A stretch of 64,000 bases of DNA from Hydractinia symbiolongicarpus (GCF_029227915.1 NC_079879.1:16742001-16806000), one strand, 5' to 3'. Positions 1 through 10,530 are shown, counted from the stretch's first letter. Notes: generated by a model not told the origin, from the sequence alone. Translations and numbers: made by a program.

Positions 1-61
1 AAAGTGTAATCTCGTCGTAGGTGGTAATTTAATAATCAAAAGAAAACATTTTATTTTACTT

Positions 62-710
62 TTAGGTTGCAACGAACAACTAAGGCAAACTCCCTTCAAA
101 AATCAAGACTAAGAAACGAGGTAGACCAGGTTACTATGGTAGAAGCATTGCGTTTAAAGGGTGCACCAGTAACTGCGGAAATCATCAACAGTGTTGCAAA
201 AGGATTGATTATAGCAAACGAATGATCTCTTCTAATTGAGAATGGTGGCTACATCTCATGAAGGCACTAATGGGGTCACAACGTTCTCTACAGGATGGAG
301 CAAGAAGGTAAAAAAATGTGCAGACGAGAAACTACAACTGCGAAAATCCCAATCGCACCAGGTTTATTGAAAGACACGAAGCTAAATTTTCAGCGCAAGA
401 TAAAGGAACTTCAAGATAAAGGAACTTGTATTAGCGTTTTTGTACCACAAAATCTTACACATGTTTTCCAACCAATAAATTTATCTATCAATGCTGTGGC
501 AAAATCTTTTCTCATAAGCAAATTTAGCGATTGGTATGCCAACGAGATTTCAAAGGGCTTTGACCAAGGAAAAGACATCCACGAAATAAAAATCAATAAG
601 ACTTTGACCATTATGAAACCGACTAATGCCAAGTGGATAATTGGTTTATATGATCGCTTGAGAAACGACCCAGAAATGGTAAAAAAGCGTTTGAAGAAGC
701 CGGAATAATA
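62..710 (+). pseudogene. Decayed pogo/jerky-type DDE transposase
   Basis: The readable part from 295 to 705 ends in a region like the C-terminal half of pogo-superfamily DDE_1 transposases: a VFVPQNLTHVFQPINLS stretch followed by an FSDWYANEI helix, which is where the last catalytic residues and conserved Q-P-L/I-D/N of the family lie. Upstream, 62-225 reads as a helix-turn-helix-like segment (EALRLKGAPVTAEIINSVAK), but a stop near 223 and a frame change separate it from the rest. Both facts point to a dead copy. The left end and its inverted repeat are at or beyond the window edge, and no right inverted repeat was recognised. The family call rests on motif similarity only. A host gene derived from such a transposase is less likely because of the breaks. 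Confidence 0.6.
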
Positions 711-932
711 TCTGCGATCGAAGAAGAAACCAACCACTCAGTCGATCTTACGAGGATTTGGACTGAGAAATTTATTTAAAATGGTGCTTCTGAAAAAAGA
801 CAGATATAGCTAGAGATGTTCGGAATTTAAGTCTTTATTTGTCCGCAATTCTCGTCCGAAATCAGTCCAAAATTCGAAAAATTTTTGTTTGAAAATTTAT
901 AAACAGTCTCAAATTTTTTGAAGTTAATGCAG

Positions 933-1085
933 TCTCTATAATAATAGCCGTCGTCTGTCTGTTTGTAACGGTGTTAAATGCGCACGAAATACAAACCAGC
1001 TAGCACAGTGGCGAGAAACCTGTAGCGGTCCTGAAAGTTCCCGCTGAAATAAGGGACCAATCAGGAGCAGATTATTAGATAAATT
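933..1085 (+). repeat. Helitron-like 5' end fragment
   Basis: Starts with TCTCTATAATAATAGCCGTC, the same 5' signature as the tandem units at 9826-10530. The hairpin and CTAG end of that family are not found downstream, so this is a 5' fragment. It runs to roughly 1085, where similarity can no longer be followed by eye. Confidence 0.5.
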
Positions 1086-1679
1086 ACTAACCAGAAACTA
1101 ACGCTTCCCCGAAAGCTGTATGAAATTTGGCATAAAGAACGAAGCAACTCAGTGCTGGAGAAAAGAAATTTCTGTTTGTTTTATTTTTTTTTTCTTCGCG
1201 ATACTTCTAAGAACACTATTTGTGTTGTAACAAGATTGCAATTTCTTTCAAAACTACTTGTCGGGCATTTTTTCTGTTTGTTTACATTTTTGTTTAATCT
1301 TCAGAAGATTTTAAGAAAATCCTCAACCTCAGCGTGTTTAGATCCAACTTTTGGAGACCTTTTTCAGTTACTAAATCAAAAACAACACAATAATTTTTTT
1401 TCCAGTCAAATATTAAAGTAGTTTTTTTTCTTTAAAAAAACAAAAGATGTCTCAAATTAAATACAGAACTATGTCATTTACATCTGTCGATAAAATATTG
1501 TAGTTATTTATAAAGAAAACAAAGAAAATAGAGGAAAAAAATTAAGAAAAAATTTCGACATATAGTCAGGCATATTGCTAAGAAAATTGAGGCTCGGGTC
1601 AAAAAACGGTTTTCTTATAAAAAACGTGTACCAACTTTAACACAAGTCTTATGTTCATTGTTTCAATGAGAGAACAGTC

Positions 1680-2060
1680 TCCATTAACCTGTGATACTTA
1701 GGTTGTTTTTTTTTAACTGCAATCAATTTTGAAACAACAGCCTCTAGGATGTGTTCTTATTTACACTGGCAATTTTGCAAATTTCTCAAAAACTTATTCC
1801 GCAAAAAAAAATTGTTAACTAATTTATCTTAGGTCGACGGGAGGCTGTTTCCTTTGTTTTTATTTAAACGTACAACAAAATTCTTACTTGATAATTCTTA
1901 TGCTAAATGCAGTTAGGTAGCTAGCTACACCTTTTTTAATTTTTATAAAAACTTTTTCTCAAAAATAAAATTGCTGACTGATTGTTTTAGCTGGAGGGGT
2001 TACTACAGGCTGTTTCCTATGTGTGTTTTTTTTAAACCGAAGTTCCGATAAACTTTTTTT
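1680..2060. repeat. Divergent tandem repeats, about 160 bp
   Basis: Two clear copies share an internal 'CTCAAAAA...AAATTGNTNACTNATT' block and end in AGGCTGTTTCCT followed by a T-rich run and TTTAAAC, near 1780-1875 and 1940-2040. A weaker third copy, partly in reverse sense (AACAGCCTCTAGGATGTG), lies near 1690-1750. No coding potential is seen. The segment 720-1680 to its left is AT-rich and holds nothing else recognisable beyond the Helitron fragment. Confidence 0.4.
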
Positions 2061-2345
2061 GAAAACTGTATTACACCTGTACGGATTTGCCACACGGTTT
2101 ACCTGTACTAAGCGCTCAGCCCGGTGTCACGATTAATTTTTTAACTTTTTTATTTCAACTATAGTTGCAAGAAAGTTATACTTCGAAAAATGTACTACAC
2201 ACGAAACAACATGTTTTGTGCGCTTCACTGAACATACTGTATACTTGTACTAAAGTGTTCCACCTGGATGTGCGGCACAGTTTACAGTGTACAGCTTTAT
2301 TATGCGCTCAACGTGGCATTCAACACCGGGTCACACAGAAAAAAC
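2060..2345. repeat. Dispersed ~100-bp repeat, two copies
   Basis: Two diverged copies (about 2060-2133 and 2228-2340) share the pattern CTGTAC...CCACCTG/CCACACGG...TTTAC...GCGCTCA...CCGG(T/G)TCAC. A third copy lies at about 16728-16810 (TGTACTAAAGTG, CACCACCTG, GTGGCACAGTTTAC). The function is unknown; it is probably a short non-autonomous element. The segment 2345-2990 holds nothing else I can support. Confidence 0.4.
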
Positions 2346-2990
2346 TATTTTTTGTATAATTAGATTTTACACCTTGCAAGCTGTATGCAATAGACTGAAT
2401 AGCTAATTTTGGAATGATGCGTTACAAACTGTAGATTATGGAACTTTGTAATAACCGTTTTTGTACGACTTAACGAAACATGTTGGAGTTTTTTAATGGT
2501 TTGGTATATAAACTTTTTTTCCTGGTGTACTCTTCGTATGAACAAAGCAAATACACATTTTTTGTACATTTACCTTTTTGCGCAACGGTTGTGGGACACC
2601 TTCGATTCCGTTGAACATTTTGCGTTTTATGATTTCTTGTTGCACCTGCCTATATTTCAGACGTTTTGATTCAGCGGGTAAAAATATGGAATAATGCAGA
2701 TTACTGTGTTGTATGTTTTTGCAAAACTTTGATAACCTTTACATGGATTTAATGAGAAATACAGTGAATTCTTCCACGGGCATATATATGCTAATGTAAA
2801 TATTATTCATCATTCCTACTGTAGGATAAACAAATGCTCAATTTTTCGTCAAATAAAACGTAAAAACAAAAACTTTCAATTAGAAAAATGTCACCATACA
2901 TAATTTTAGAGAATGTTAGGAGGAATAATTATTTTGGGTCCACATTTTAGGTTATTTAGGAGATTTTAAGATTTGTGGCCATGTTTTAAA

Positions 2991-3475
2991 TTAAACTGTT
3001 TTGAATTCAATAGGAATAAAACTCAAAAACGTACCTTGCTCACGATCAATAGGGCCATCTAAATATACTAATTTACTATCCTTCTCCTTTTCAAAATTTA
3101 AAGTTATATTTGCATGTTTAGAATTAAGGTATTCATAACATTTATTAACATGCTCAGGAGATTTAAATAAAATAAAAATATCGTCCACATATCGCCTATA
3201 AAAGACAGGTTTAAATTCTAACGGACAATCATGTGGCGAGATTATTTTTATAGCGAGAGTAGGCCCTAGAGGCGAACCTATAGCTACACCGTCAATTTGT
3301 TTATAATAAATGCCTTTAAAAACAGAAAATGGATTTAGTAGTTGCTAACATAAGAAGATGTTTAAAATCACTCTTAGGAATTCCGTCAATATAGTCAGAA
3401 TCGATGTCAACGATGATAATATCAATAGTTTCACGCAAAGGAATATTGGTAAAAAGAGAATTGATTACGGTTTAA
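2991..3475 (-). pseudogene. Penelope-like reverse transcriptase fragment
   Basis: Read on the minus strand from about 3470, the translation shows RT landmarks in order: an IPLRETIDII segment, YYKQIDGVAIGSPLGPTLA, then FKPVFYRRYVDDIFILFKSP with the catalytic YVDD box, ending near FEKEKDSKLVYLDG. This GSPLGPTLA plus YRRYVDDIF pattern is typical of Penelope-like elements. A frame change near 3345 breaks the fragment. RT domains 1-2 and the end of the thumb are missing. The adjacent endonuclease half (3480-4125) is on the opposite strand, so this is not an intact element. Confidence 0.72.
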
Positions 3476-3479
3476 TTTA

Positions 3480-4125
3480 TTCGCTACTCTGGCTAAGTTT
3501 CATTTCGAAGTGTCTCAGCTAAGACACATCTTGGAAGGAATGGGTACTCATCGCAGGTTTCTGCCTTTTGCCATAAAATCTTACTGAGCAAACATGGTCA
3601 GCCTAAAGATCCGGTACTCCTTGCTCCCAAGAAAGAGCTGCTTCTCGTTTTACCGTTTTTAGCTAAGATCTCATCACAACTAAGAACGCGTTTGAATCGT
3701 TTATTTAAACAGAAGTTGCCTCATTGTAACCTCAGGTTGATTTTCTCTTTCAAAAGACGGTTAAGTAGTTGCTTTTCCTTTAGGGACAGATTACCAAATT
3801 ATTAACGCTCAGGACTTGTTTATTGTTTTAGATGTAGTGGCTGCAACGCCAGTTATTATGGCAAAACCAAACGCCATTTTAAAGTTCGTATGTCCGAGCA
3901 TTTGGGTATTTCTGCTCTTACTGGAAAGCGAATCAAAGTTGGTCCCCAGACCACTGCTGTGTTTGACCATGTTTTGACGGCTGATCACTCTCCTGCTACG
4001 TTTCAGAACTTTTCCATCTTAACTACTGAGTCGAATGACTTTAAGCTCACTCTGATAGAGAGTCTTCTTATAGAGCGTGACTGACCTATTCTTAATAACA
4101 CACTTAAATCAATGCCTTTGAAATT
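3480..4125 (+). pseudogene. Penelope-like C-terminal GIY-YIG endonuclease fragment
   Basis: The plus strand carries the linker typical of Penelope-like proteins (FHFEVSQLRHILEGMGTH, then KHGQPKDPVLLAPKK, then RTRLNRLFKQKLPHCNLRL). It is followed by an endonuclease domain: a YCFRCSGCNASYYGKTKRHF core with a CxxC and the YYGKT variant of YIG, RMSEHLGIS, and SDFKLTLIESLLIERDRP-like residues whose glutamate is the expected metal ligand. Several stops and frame changes (for example near 3580 and 3800) make it a pseudogene. It lies head-to-head with the RT fragment at 2991-3475, whereas an intact element has RT then endonuclease on one strand. Confidence 0.72.
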
Positions 4126-4419
4126 ATTTCAATAATTTTATTGTTACCAAATTTATTTTTTGTACATTTGAAGCATTTAATACGTTAGAAAACAAATTTG
4201 TAATTTAGTGTGATTGTGCCAATCTGAGAGTTAGCGTAAGCTCGCTTTTAAAAAACAAAATAAAATATATGTATATATCAACTTGAATGGTAATTTTCTC
4301 AACATCAAAATTAAGAAATAATTCGATTTTGAAGAGGTGCAAGTGCAAAAGAATACTTAACATACATGAGCAAGGGGTTGTGTCGAAGGCATAAAATTTA
4401 CAACGGTAAAACTAAATAC

Positions 4420-4578
4420 CTGAAGTCGGTTACTTGCTTGAGCATTTCTGGCTCCTTTTCCTACAACCCATTGAGGATAACGAAACGGTCCTTCTTTTCT
4501 TTCTTTGGGGTTTGATAGCATTTTAATACGAGTAGGGGTAGTTGCGTTTTTAGCCGCACTGGACACTATCCATTCAAC
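4420..4578 (-). CDS. THEG-repeat gene, downstream exon
   Basis: A 159-nt exon flanked by a TTACAG acceptor (just right of 4578) and a CAG|GTATTT donor (left of 4420), in phase 0 at both ends. It encodes 53 residues with two THEG-type repeats: VEWIVSSAAKNATTPTRIKM then LSNPKERKEG, and YPQWVVGKGARNAQASNRLQ. The family pattern is an aromatic residue, V-S, A-A/A-L, S-x-R-I, L-A-x-P-K. THEG proteins are testis-enriched proteins thought to associate with sperm microtubules. It continues the frame of exon 4817-4958. Further 3' exons were not found to the left; a Penelope-like insertion occupies 2991-4125. Confidence 0.66.
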
Positions 4579-4816
4579 CTGTAACAAAATCAGAAACATT
4601 GTACATTATATGGCCCCGTTCCCTAATAGATTCCCCTTTTCAGAATTCCCTTATTTGCGCTAAACCACAAATCATTCTTCAAAAGCAAGTGGAAAGTGGA
4701 GGAAAGGGGGGGGGGGAGAAGGAGGTCAAAAATTTTACTATGTAGGACTATGTAAGATTTTTATTTCACAGTAATAAGATAGTAGTGGATTTGTTTCTAA
4801 AATTATAAAAACACAC

Positions 4817-4958
4817 CTTCCGTGGTGGTTGGTAATCTCTATGCGTTGTTTTCGGTTGAGCAAGCTGAGTGGTTCGTACTCGTTCCTTAAGTGTTTTAGC
4901 AGCATCGCTCACTTCCCAAAGAGGTGAAGATCGACCACAGCCGAGAACATAACCAGGT
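4817..4958 (-). CDS. THEG-repeat gene, middle exon
   Basis: Bounded by an AAG acceptor next to 4958 and an AAG|GTGTGT donor next to 4817. It encodes PGYVLGCGRSSPLWEVSDAA, then KTLKERVRTTQLAQPKTTH and RDYQPPRK, the canonical repeat (W-x-V-S-x-A-A, then Q-L-A-x-P-K). The first nucleotide completes a codon begun by two nucleotides of the exon at 5607-5744 (giving Arg), and the last codon ends at the junction, so all three exons join in one frame. This agreement is the best evidence that it is a real spliced gene rather than chance reading frames. Confidence 0.68.
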
Positions 4959-5109
4959 CTTAAATGTATAGAGTGCAAGCGTTTGGGTTATATTATTGGT
5001 AGTACCAAATACGATGGCAACAGGATATAACAACGATGCAATAATCAATGGGACAACAAAATTTAGGGGTTAAATGTACTTTACCTCCGTGTGTATATTC
5101 ACTATTTGC

Positions 5110-5265
5110 TGCATGACAAATTATTTCGATGTTATGTAATTACAGCGATACATTAACCATAGCTTACAGCCACAACTTTTGATGGCATATTATTTTGATG
5201 TTATTTAAAAACAGCGCTACACTAACCATAGCATTACACCCATACCTTCTGATGAAAAATACATT
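5110..5265. repeat. Direct duplication of ~75 bp in an intron
   Basis: Two adjacent copies share TTATTT(C/T)GATGTTAT, ACAGCG(A/C)TACA(T/C)TAACCATAGC and a following ACA(A/C)C(T/C)..CTTTTGATG/CTTCTGATG. They lie in the intron between the THEG exons at 4817-4958 and 5607-5744. The rest of that intron holds nothing recognisable. Confidence 0.5.
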
Positions 5266-5606
5266 TAGAACCGGTAGTTTACGCGTCTAATGCTGTATCA
5301 GGTTTAATGGGAATCAAAATTTAACAATTTGGTACGTGCTTTTAGAAAACCAAAACACCGAATCGAAAAGAGGTCTGTCACATTGTTTTGGTTTGCTTTT
5401 CAAGAAATATCTACTAGATGTAAAGGAAGATATAGCGAAAAGTGGTTTATGTTTGGGAAATCAAAATATTTAAAACCAGTTAGTCTGTACAAGACAATGA
5501 ATGCTGCACTAGTTCTATGATTTCTTATGTCATTGTAATGTATTCAAAAATTTCTAGCCCAGATACCCCGTATTGTTCCCACGTATAAGAGTATCATTAG
5601 CCTCAC

Positions 5607-5744
5607 CTATTATCAGTATATCCAGTTATATGACGTTTGGGTTTAGCTAATTCTTCTATTCTTTCACTTGCTGCAGCCTTCATAGCTAATGGACTGACGT
5701 CAAGAATCACGGATGGTCGCCCACATGAATACATAAAATATTCC
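5607..5744 (-). CDS. THEG-repeat gene, upstream exon
   Basis: Encodes a repeat reading CGRPSVILDVSPLAMKAAA then SERIEELAKPKRHITGYTDN, with the S-E-R-I-E-x-L-A-x-P-K signature of the family. The donor (AATAG|GTGAGG at 5601-5607) is strong. The acceptor at 5744 is a guess based on an AAG before GGAATATTTTATG, so the 5' boundary may be wrong. Earlier exons would lie to the right of the Harbinger transposon (5856-9452), which appears to sit in an upstream intron or 5' region; none was recognised there. Confidence 0.6.
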
Positions 5745-6349
5745 CTTCAATACAATAATGTCAAATTATGTAAGAGGTCCAACCTAGGCATAACCTACTT
5801 CCATCAGAGGGTCAAATATCTGGTTTCACTACCAACATACTGACTTTTAAAGGTTAAGGCCGGCGCAAATGCATCAAAAATTTCAAAATTCCTCAAACTG
5901 GTGATTTTATGAAAATTTTGATGCATTTGATTTGAATCAAAATTCTCATCAAAACTGAAAAGAAGAAAAAAAAAATCGATTTTGATGGATTTTGATGAAG
6001 TTTGTTCTTGAACAAACTTTTCATCAAAATAATTGCGTTTATTAAAATAGATTTTAGTTTTTGGCGCATTTGAGTTAATTTCATCAAAATTTATTTCTTA
6101 TTCCACCGCATTGAGTGCAAAAACATGTAAGATGGAGTGTTTTTCGAATGTTTTACATTCGAAAATTCGAAAGATAAAAACAAAACAATTAAATTTTACT
6201 ACAGCTTTATAGTCAAAAGCAATCACGTGGTCTTCAAATAATAGTGATAGTGAAAATGAAAGAAATCCTATCAGCAATGGGGATTTATTTAGAAAGAAAA
6301 ATGAAGCGAAAAGAAAAAGAAAATTGATGAGAAAATTGATGAATCAGAT

Positions 6350-7315
6350 CAAAAGAAAAAGGAAAAGGGTAAGAAAACAGACCTCAAACCAAAGCGTGCA
6401 AAAGAATGGACGGATGAAGATACCTTATTACTGATTGACCAACTTGAATCGAAGCCTTGTTTATGGGACGTTTATCATGCTAAATATAGTAAACGTGATA
6501 TTAAGGAAATAGCTTACTTCGAAATGGCTTTAGCTTTCGATACCAATATCTCCTCGATTAAGAAGAAATTAAACAGTTTAAGAACACGCTTTGGTTCTGA
6601 ATTGACAAAGGAAAGAAGTACTAAGAGCGGCCAATTTACTGATGAGTTGTACAGAAGTAACTTTATAGCCAGCTAGTCTTTTACCTCCGAAAGTGGGGAC
6701 ACGTTGAAAAGAATGAACACAGACAAAGAAGATGAGGATGAAAAAAAGGTCGCACCGAATAAAAGCAGGAAAATGTTTGCTGAGAAGAAGCTCGATCTAC
6801 TCTCACAATGTATGGCAGCTCTTACAGCCAATGCTAAGTCAAGGCCTCCTCAGGTGAAAGAATCATCAACTCCAAAATTATCGCCGTTTGCTATTTATGT
6901 AGATGAGAAACTATCAGAGTTAAATAAATGCAACCGAAGAATAGCAGAAAAAAGGATCTCTGATATCCCATTTGATTTAGAGATGGTGGATGATACTTGG
7001 ATGGATGAAAGAACGGTATATTCTCAACGAGTCGCAACGCCTAGAATGAGTCAAGCTGTTCCTGGAATGTTACTTTTGTCACCATCTCGTGGAATTCTGC
7101 AACAAAGAAAAACTCCACCCCCTATGATATGCAGCGTTAAACAGGACAAGCCGGAATGCAAAGACAGCAGGTCAATCTTATGCATGGACTATAATCATTT
7201 GATATTGTCTTCATTTATATGTGCACATTTGTTTAAAAAAAGAAACAGGAATGCCCTGAAAGATAGAAAATATAGGATTTCAGGTAACAGAGAAAATGTC
7301 TTATTTCACTGGTGA
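6350..7315 (+). pseudogene. Harbinger accessory MADF/Myb-like protein, interrupted
   Basis: From about 6350 the frame encodes a basic lead, then a MADF-type domain: EWTDEDTLLLIDQLESKPCL, WDVYHAKYSKRD, then SSIKKKLNSLRTRFGSELTK, with the tryptophan-rich first helix and K-K-L-x-x-L-R third helix. After an in-frame TAG at 6674 the same frame continues to 7315 with an acidic/lysine-rich segment (6704-6780) and a C-terminal part ending in SDIPFDLEMVDDTW. In Harbinger elements this second protein binds the transposon ends and brings the transposase to the nucleus. The single stop, with the frame kept on both sides, suggests a young lesion or a reassigned tryptophan position. The exact start is uncertain. 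Confidence 0.62.
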
Positions 7316-7591
7316 TGAAAAATCCATAAACACATTTCCAAAAACTTTACGATCAAAAAAATTAAGAAATAAGGAGAAAATAAGGAGAATAGCTAAAATT
7401 TTAATTTTTTTAAGTATATTTAAGTACTTTTAAGGAGATTCTTTTTTTGTAAGGTTATTTAAGGAATTTAAGGAGGAGTGGTCACACTGTCATAATTCTT
7501 TTGTTAATAAAAATTCTAGTATTATTTTTCCCTAGACAATATAATATATATAATATAACAATATTTCCATCGCCAATCGACTGCTTTTTCA

Positions 7592-8603
7592 TTAACAAAA
7601 TATTCCTAAGATTTCTCTAATAGACTTAGCGTTAATTGAAGAATTGTGTCCAGATCGTGGTACTTGCAACGAGTAAAGTAAACCACTAGATTCATTTTTG
7701 CGCCACTCTCCTTCGAAAATTTCTCCGCCATCTAATATTGTATCAGCGAAGGATGCGGGACGATAAAAACGTGCTGAATTTGAGCTTCGTAATAACATAT
7801 TGTGTAGAATTAGACAAGTGAAAATCAAATCCTCGACATACTTCGGATCTAAGTTTATAACAGTGAAAAATACTCTCCATCTATTTGTTAAGATTCCAAA
7901 CAGATTTTCGGATATTCTTTGGGCCCTACTGTGTCTATACTTATATATGGTTTGACTGCTCCTTTTCTGCAGTCAAACCTTGCTGAGGAAATAGTTTCAT
8001 CATAAATGTTTTAAGTGCAAAAGCATCATCTCCCAGAAATACATAAGATGTAGTTTCACCATTGGACAATTTGTCATCAGGGGATAGTTTGAATGAGCCG
8101 TTTTGAATACCTTGCAGTAATAAAGTTTTGTTCAATATGCCAGAGTCATTGACCCTTCCGTTAGCTCCTACATCGACATAAAGACATTCATATTCAGGAC
8201 CTGCTATAGCCATCAGAATAATAGAATGGGTATGTTCATAATTGTAATAGAACGAGCCACCATTTTTCGGTTTTTGTATTCTCACGTGTTTCCCGTCGAT
8301 AGCTCCCAAGGCATGAGGATAGTTCGGTAATTCTTCGAATTTCTTAGAAATCTCAAGCCATTCAGCCTCAGAAGATGTAACTTTGAGATAATCAGAGGTC
8401 ATTTTTTCTTCGATAGCCTTGCAACAGCCTTTAATGATGTAAGATACGGCATTCAAAGAGATCCTAAATTGATAGTTCAACGATTGTAAGGATTCACCTG
8501 TAGCTAGAAAGCGTAGTGTGAGTGCTAACCTCTCATTGCCTTTGATGGATTCTGTTCCTCTAAGTCTCTCCTTAAGGCTTAATTGGTCATTTACTTTGGC
8601 CAA
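7592..8603 (-). pseudogene. PIF/Harbinger DDE transposase, frameshifted
   Basis: The 220-residue N-terminal part (8603-7941) has a helix-turn-helix (RFLATGESLQSLNYQFRIS, then AVSYIIKGCC) and the DDE_Tnp_4 core: GAIDGKHVRI (first Asp), DVGANGRVNDSGIL (second Asp region) and FLGDDAFAL. A frame change near 7945 shifts the rest to another frame, where RISENLFGILTNRWRVF supplies the expected catalytic Glu (SENLFG) and VEDLIFTCLILHNMLL ends the domain. Total length is close to the 330-350 residues usual for the family. It acts on the inverted repeats at 5856 and 9452. Only one lesion is evident. Confidence 0.8.
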
Positions 8604-8859
8604 AACAGATTCGAAATCAGTGATATCGATTCAAAACATTTCTTTAAATCCAAAACGATCCTCGACTCTTAATTATTTTATTATATTATTAAAATGTCCC
8701 TTATTTGGTCTTGTTTTCACCCAACCTCAAGTTGGTCCTTGAGTAGGCTTTTCGTCGACTGAATAAACGAGCTCACTCAACAAAACCAAAGTTGCTAGCT
8801 CCGCCATATTGAATTTTAAAATGAATAAAACGCCAAAATTCGAATGTTTTCATCAAACT

Positions 8860-9357
8860 AATTTTAATGACATTGCAAATGACAAATGAAATAAAGAAAT
8901 ATGCTGTCATGCTCGTCAGAAAATGCTTGGACAAAGCAGTGTGTAGCAATTTTGAAGTTTTCTTCGAGATAAGATCGCACAGTAGAAACACCCGAAACAA
9001 AAATTACTTACTGACAATACCTAGAGTGAGACTTGAAGTAAATAGATCTGGTTTTAAATTTATGGGATCAAAGATTTATAATGACTTGCCAATCGAAATT
9101 TGAAAATCGGATACTTTACCAAGTTTCGTAAGAAACACCTAAAGCTATTTTAACCTGTAATAAATTATTTTATGCCTCATTGTAAAGCTAGTATTTTTAA
9201 CTCATGTCTTTAAATGTTATATAATAATAATAATATTTTATAATTTTAATTTTTACAGGACATATATTAAGAGCAGCTTCTTAAAACTGAATTATATCCA
9301 TCCTGTATAAACATAATAACAATAACAATAACAATAACAATAATAATAATAATAAAT
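8860..9357 (+). mobile_element. 5'-truncated LINE 3' end
   Basis: 8867-9103 encodes the end of a LINE reverse transcriptase protein. The SRNTRNKNYLLTIPRVRLE and GFKFMGSKIYNDLPIEI segments match the common 'HxxNTR...P..R....GF.F.G.K.WN.LP..I' tail of CR1/L2-like and related LINEs. It is followed by about 200 bp of 3' UTR and a (AATAAC)n(TAA)n tail at 9308-9357. The 5' part is absent, as expected for truncated retroposition. The insertion lies inside the Harbinger element between its transposase gene and right end. Confidence 0.65.
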
Positions 9358-9475
9358 TCGATTACATCAAAACATTCCGATATTGATGAAGATCTCTTCA
9401 AAATCAAGATACTCGATTTTGATGAAAATTTTGATGCATTTGCGCCGGCCTTTTCATCAACGTAGTTATTATTTA

Positions 9476-9610
9476 ACATTATTACCCGGGTAAAAGGGCA
9501 GCATCGATATTTTTGAAAGTCGCGCAATGTGATTGATGAGAACTTACGTCATAGCGGTCAATATTTCACGGTATTGTCCGCTATCATAGCAACCGTGTTT
9601 AAAGTTTAAA
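9476..9610. repeat. Palindromic MITE-like repeat
   Basis: Shares GTCAATATT...CGGTATTG.CC with the palindromic repeat at 16900-17035. Locally, CATAGCGGtcaatatt...cggtattgTCCGCTATC forms an imperfect stem. It is probably a small non-autonomous DNA element. 9610-9825 holds nothing else recognisable. Confidence 0.35.
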
Positions 9611-9825
9611 TATGGTAGCAATAAATGTAAATAAACACGGAGAAGAGTAAACAAAACGCGAAACAGAAGTGAAACTTACTTTTATCTTTTAAAGAATGTT
9701 GTAGCTAAAATAAAAACCTGTAATGCTTACACGATAATCGATTTTAAAAAATTATATTTTCAGTTCGAATGTACGTTCCATATGGAAATAGTTTCTATAA
9801 AGATATGCTTTCTACATCTTGCTTA

Positions 9826-10530
9826 TCTCTATAATAATAGCCGTCGTCTGTCTGTCTCTGCGCAAGATGGCAACTACAGTAGCGAGACATACGAAATGCT
9901 GTATATACAGGACGGGCAATCCCGTGGATTTTTCCACGGGTTAACGACTAGTCTCTTTAATAATAGCCGTCGTGTGTCTGTGTGTCCGCGAAAGCCGCGT
10001 CCCGTAACGGAAACACAAATTTTTTAAAAAGTGCACCAATACTAAATGCGATATATTTTTGTCCACTTTGTTGCGACGGGTAAACTGACGGGCGACCCCG
10101 TGGATTTTTCCACGGGCTAACTAGTCTCTATAATAATAGCCGTCGTCTCTGTCTCTGCGCGGACCCCCCGCTGAGTTAGAAAATGATGTTACGGAAACAC
10201 GAATACCAAATACGATATATTTTTATCCACTATGTTGCGATGGGTAAATATAAAGGACGGGCGACTCCGTGGATTTTTCCACGGGCAATGACTACTCTCT
10301 TTAATAATAGCCATCGTCGCAAAACCCGCGCCCTGTTGCGAAAACACGAAATGCGATATATAAAGGACGGGCGACCCCGTGGATTTTTCCACGGGTTAAC
10401 GACTATTCTCTTTAATAATAGCCGTCGTCCGTCTGTATGTCCGCGACAGGCGCGTCCTGTTACGGAAACACGAAATGCGATATATAAAGGATGGGCGATC
10501 CCGTGGATATTTCCATGGGTTAAGGACTGG
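9826..10530 (+). mobile_element. Tandem array of five short Helitron-like units
   Basis: Five head-to-tail units run 9826-9951, 9952-10124, 10125-10295, 10296-10406 and 10407-10530. A sixth begins at 10531 with the 5' signature only. Each starts TCTCT(A/T)TAATAATAGCC(G/A)TCGT and ends with a hairpin CCGTGG-ATTTTT-CCACGG, about 8-10 nt later followed by CTAG (units 1-2) or variants CTAC, CTAT, CTGG. The first unit is preceded by A (A|TC). A 5' TC, a 3' hairpin and a CTRR end without inverted repeats or target duplication are the hallmarks of Helitrons. No Rep/helicase gene is present, so the units are non-autonomous. Confidence 0.72.

Larger units (their letters stand above)
5856..9452. mobile_element. 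PIF/Harbinger DNA transposon with TIRs
   Basis: The left end AAGGCCGGCGCAAATGCATC (from 5856) and the right end (to 9452) are perfect inverted copies over at least 22 bp (5858-5879 against 9429-9450). Both ends are followed by clusters of TTTTGATG sub-terminal repeats (5905-6090 and 9380-9440). Inside lie the two genes expected for this superfamily, a MADF/Myb-like DNA-binding protein on plus and a DDE transposase on minus, in convergent orientation. A LINE 3' end is nested at about 8860-9357. Flanking bases (TTA left, TTT/TTC right) resemble but do not exactly match the 3-bp target duplication usual for the superfamily. Both genes are broken, so the copy is probably not autonomous. Confidence 0.85.

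Noticed and set aside
1152-1421. 89-codon frame rich in Phe/Leu
   Set aside because: T-rich low-complexity DNA; no motif, splice or homology signal.
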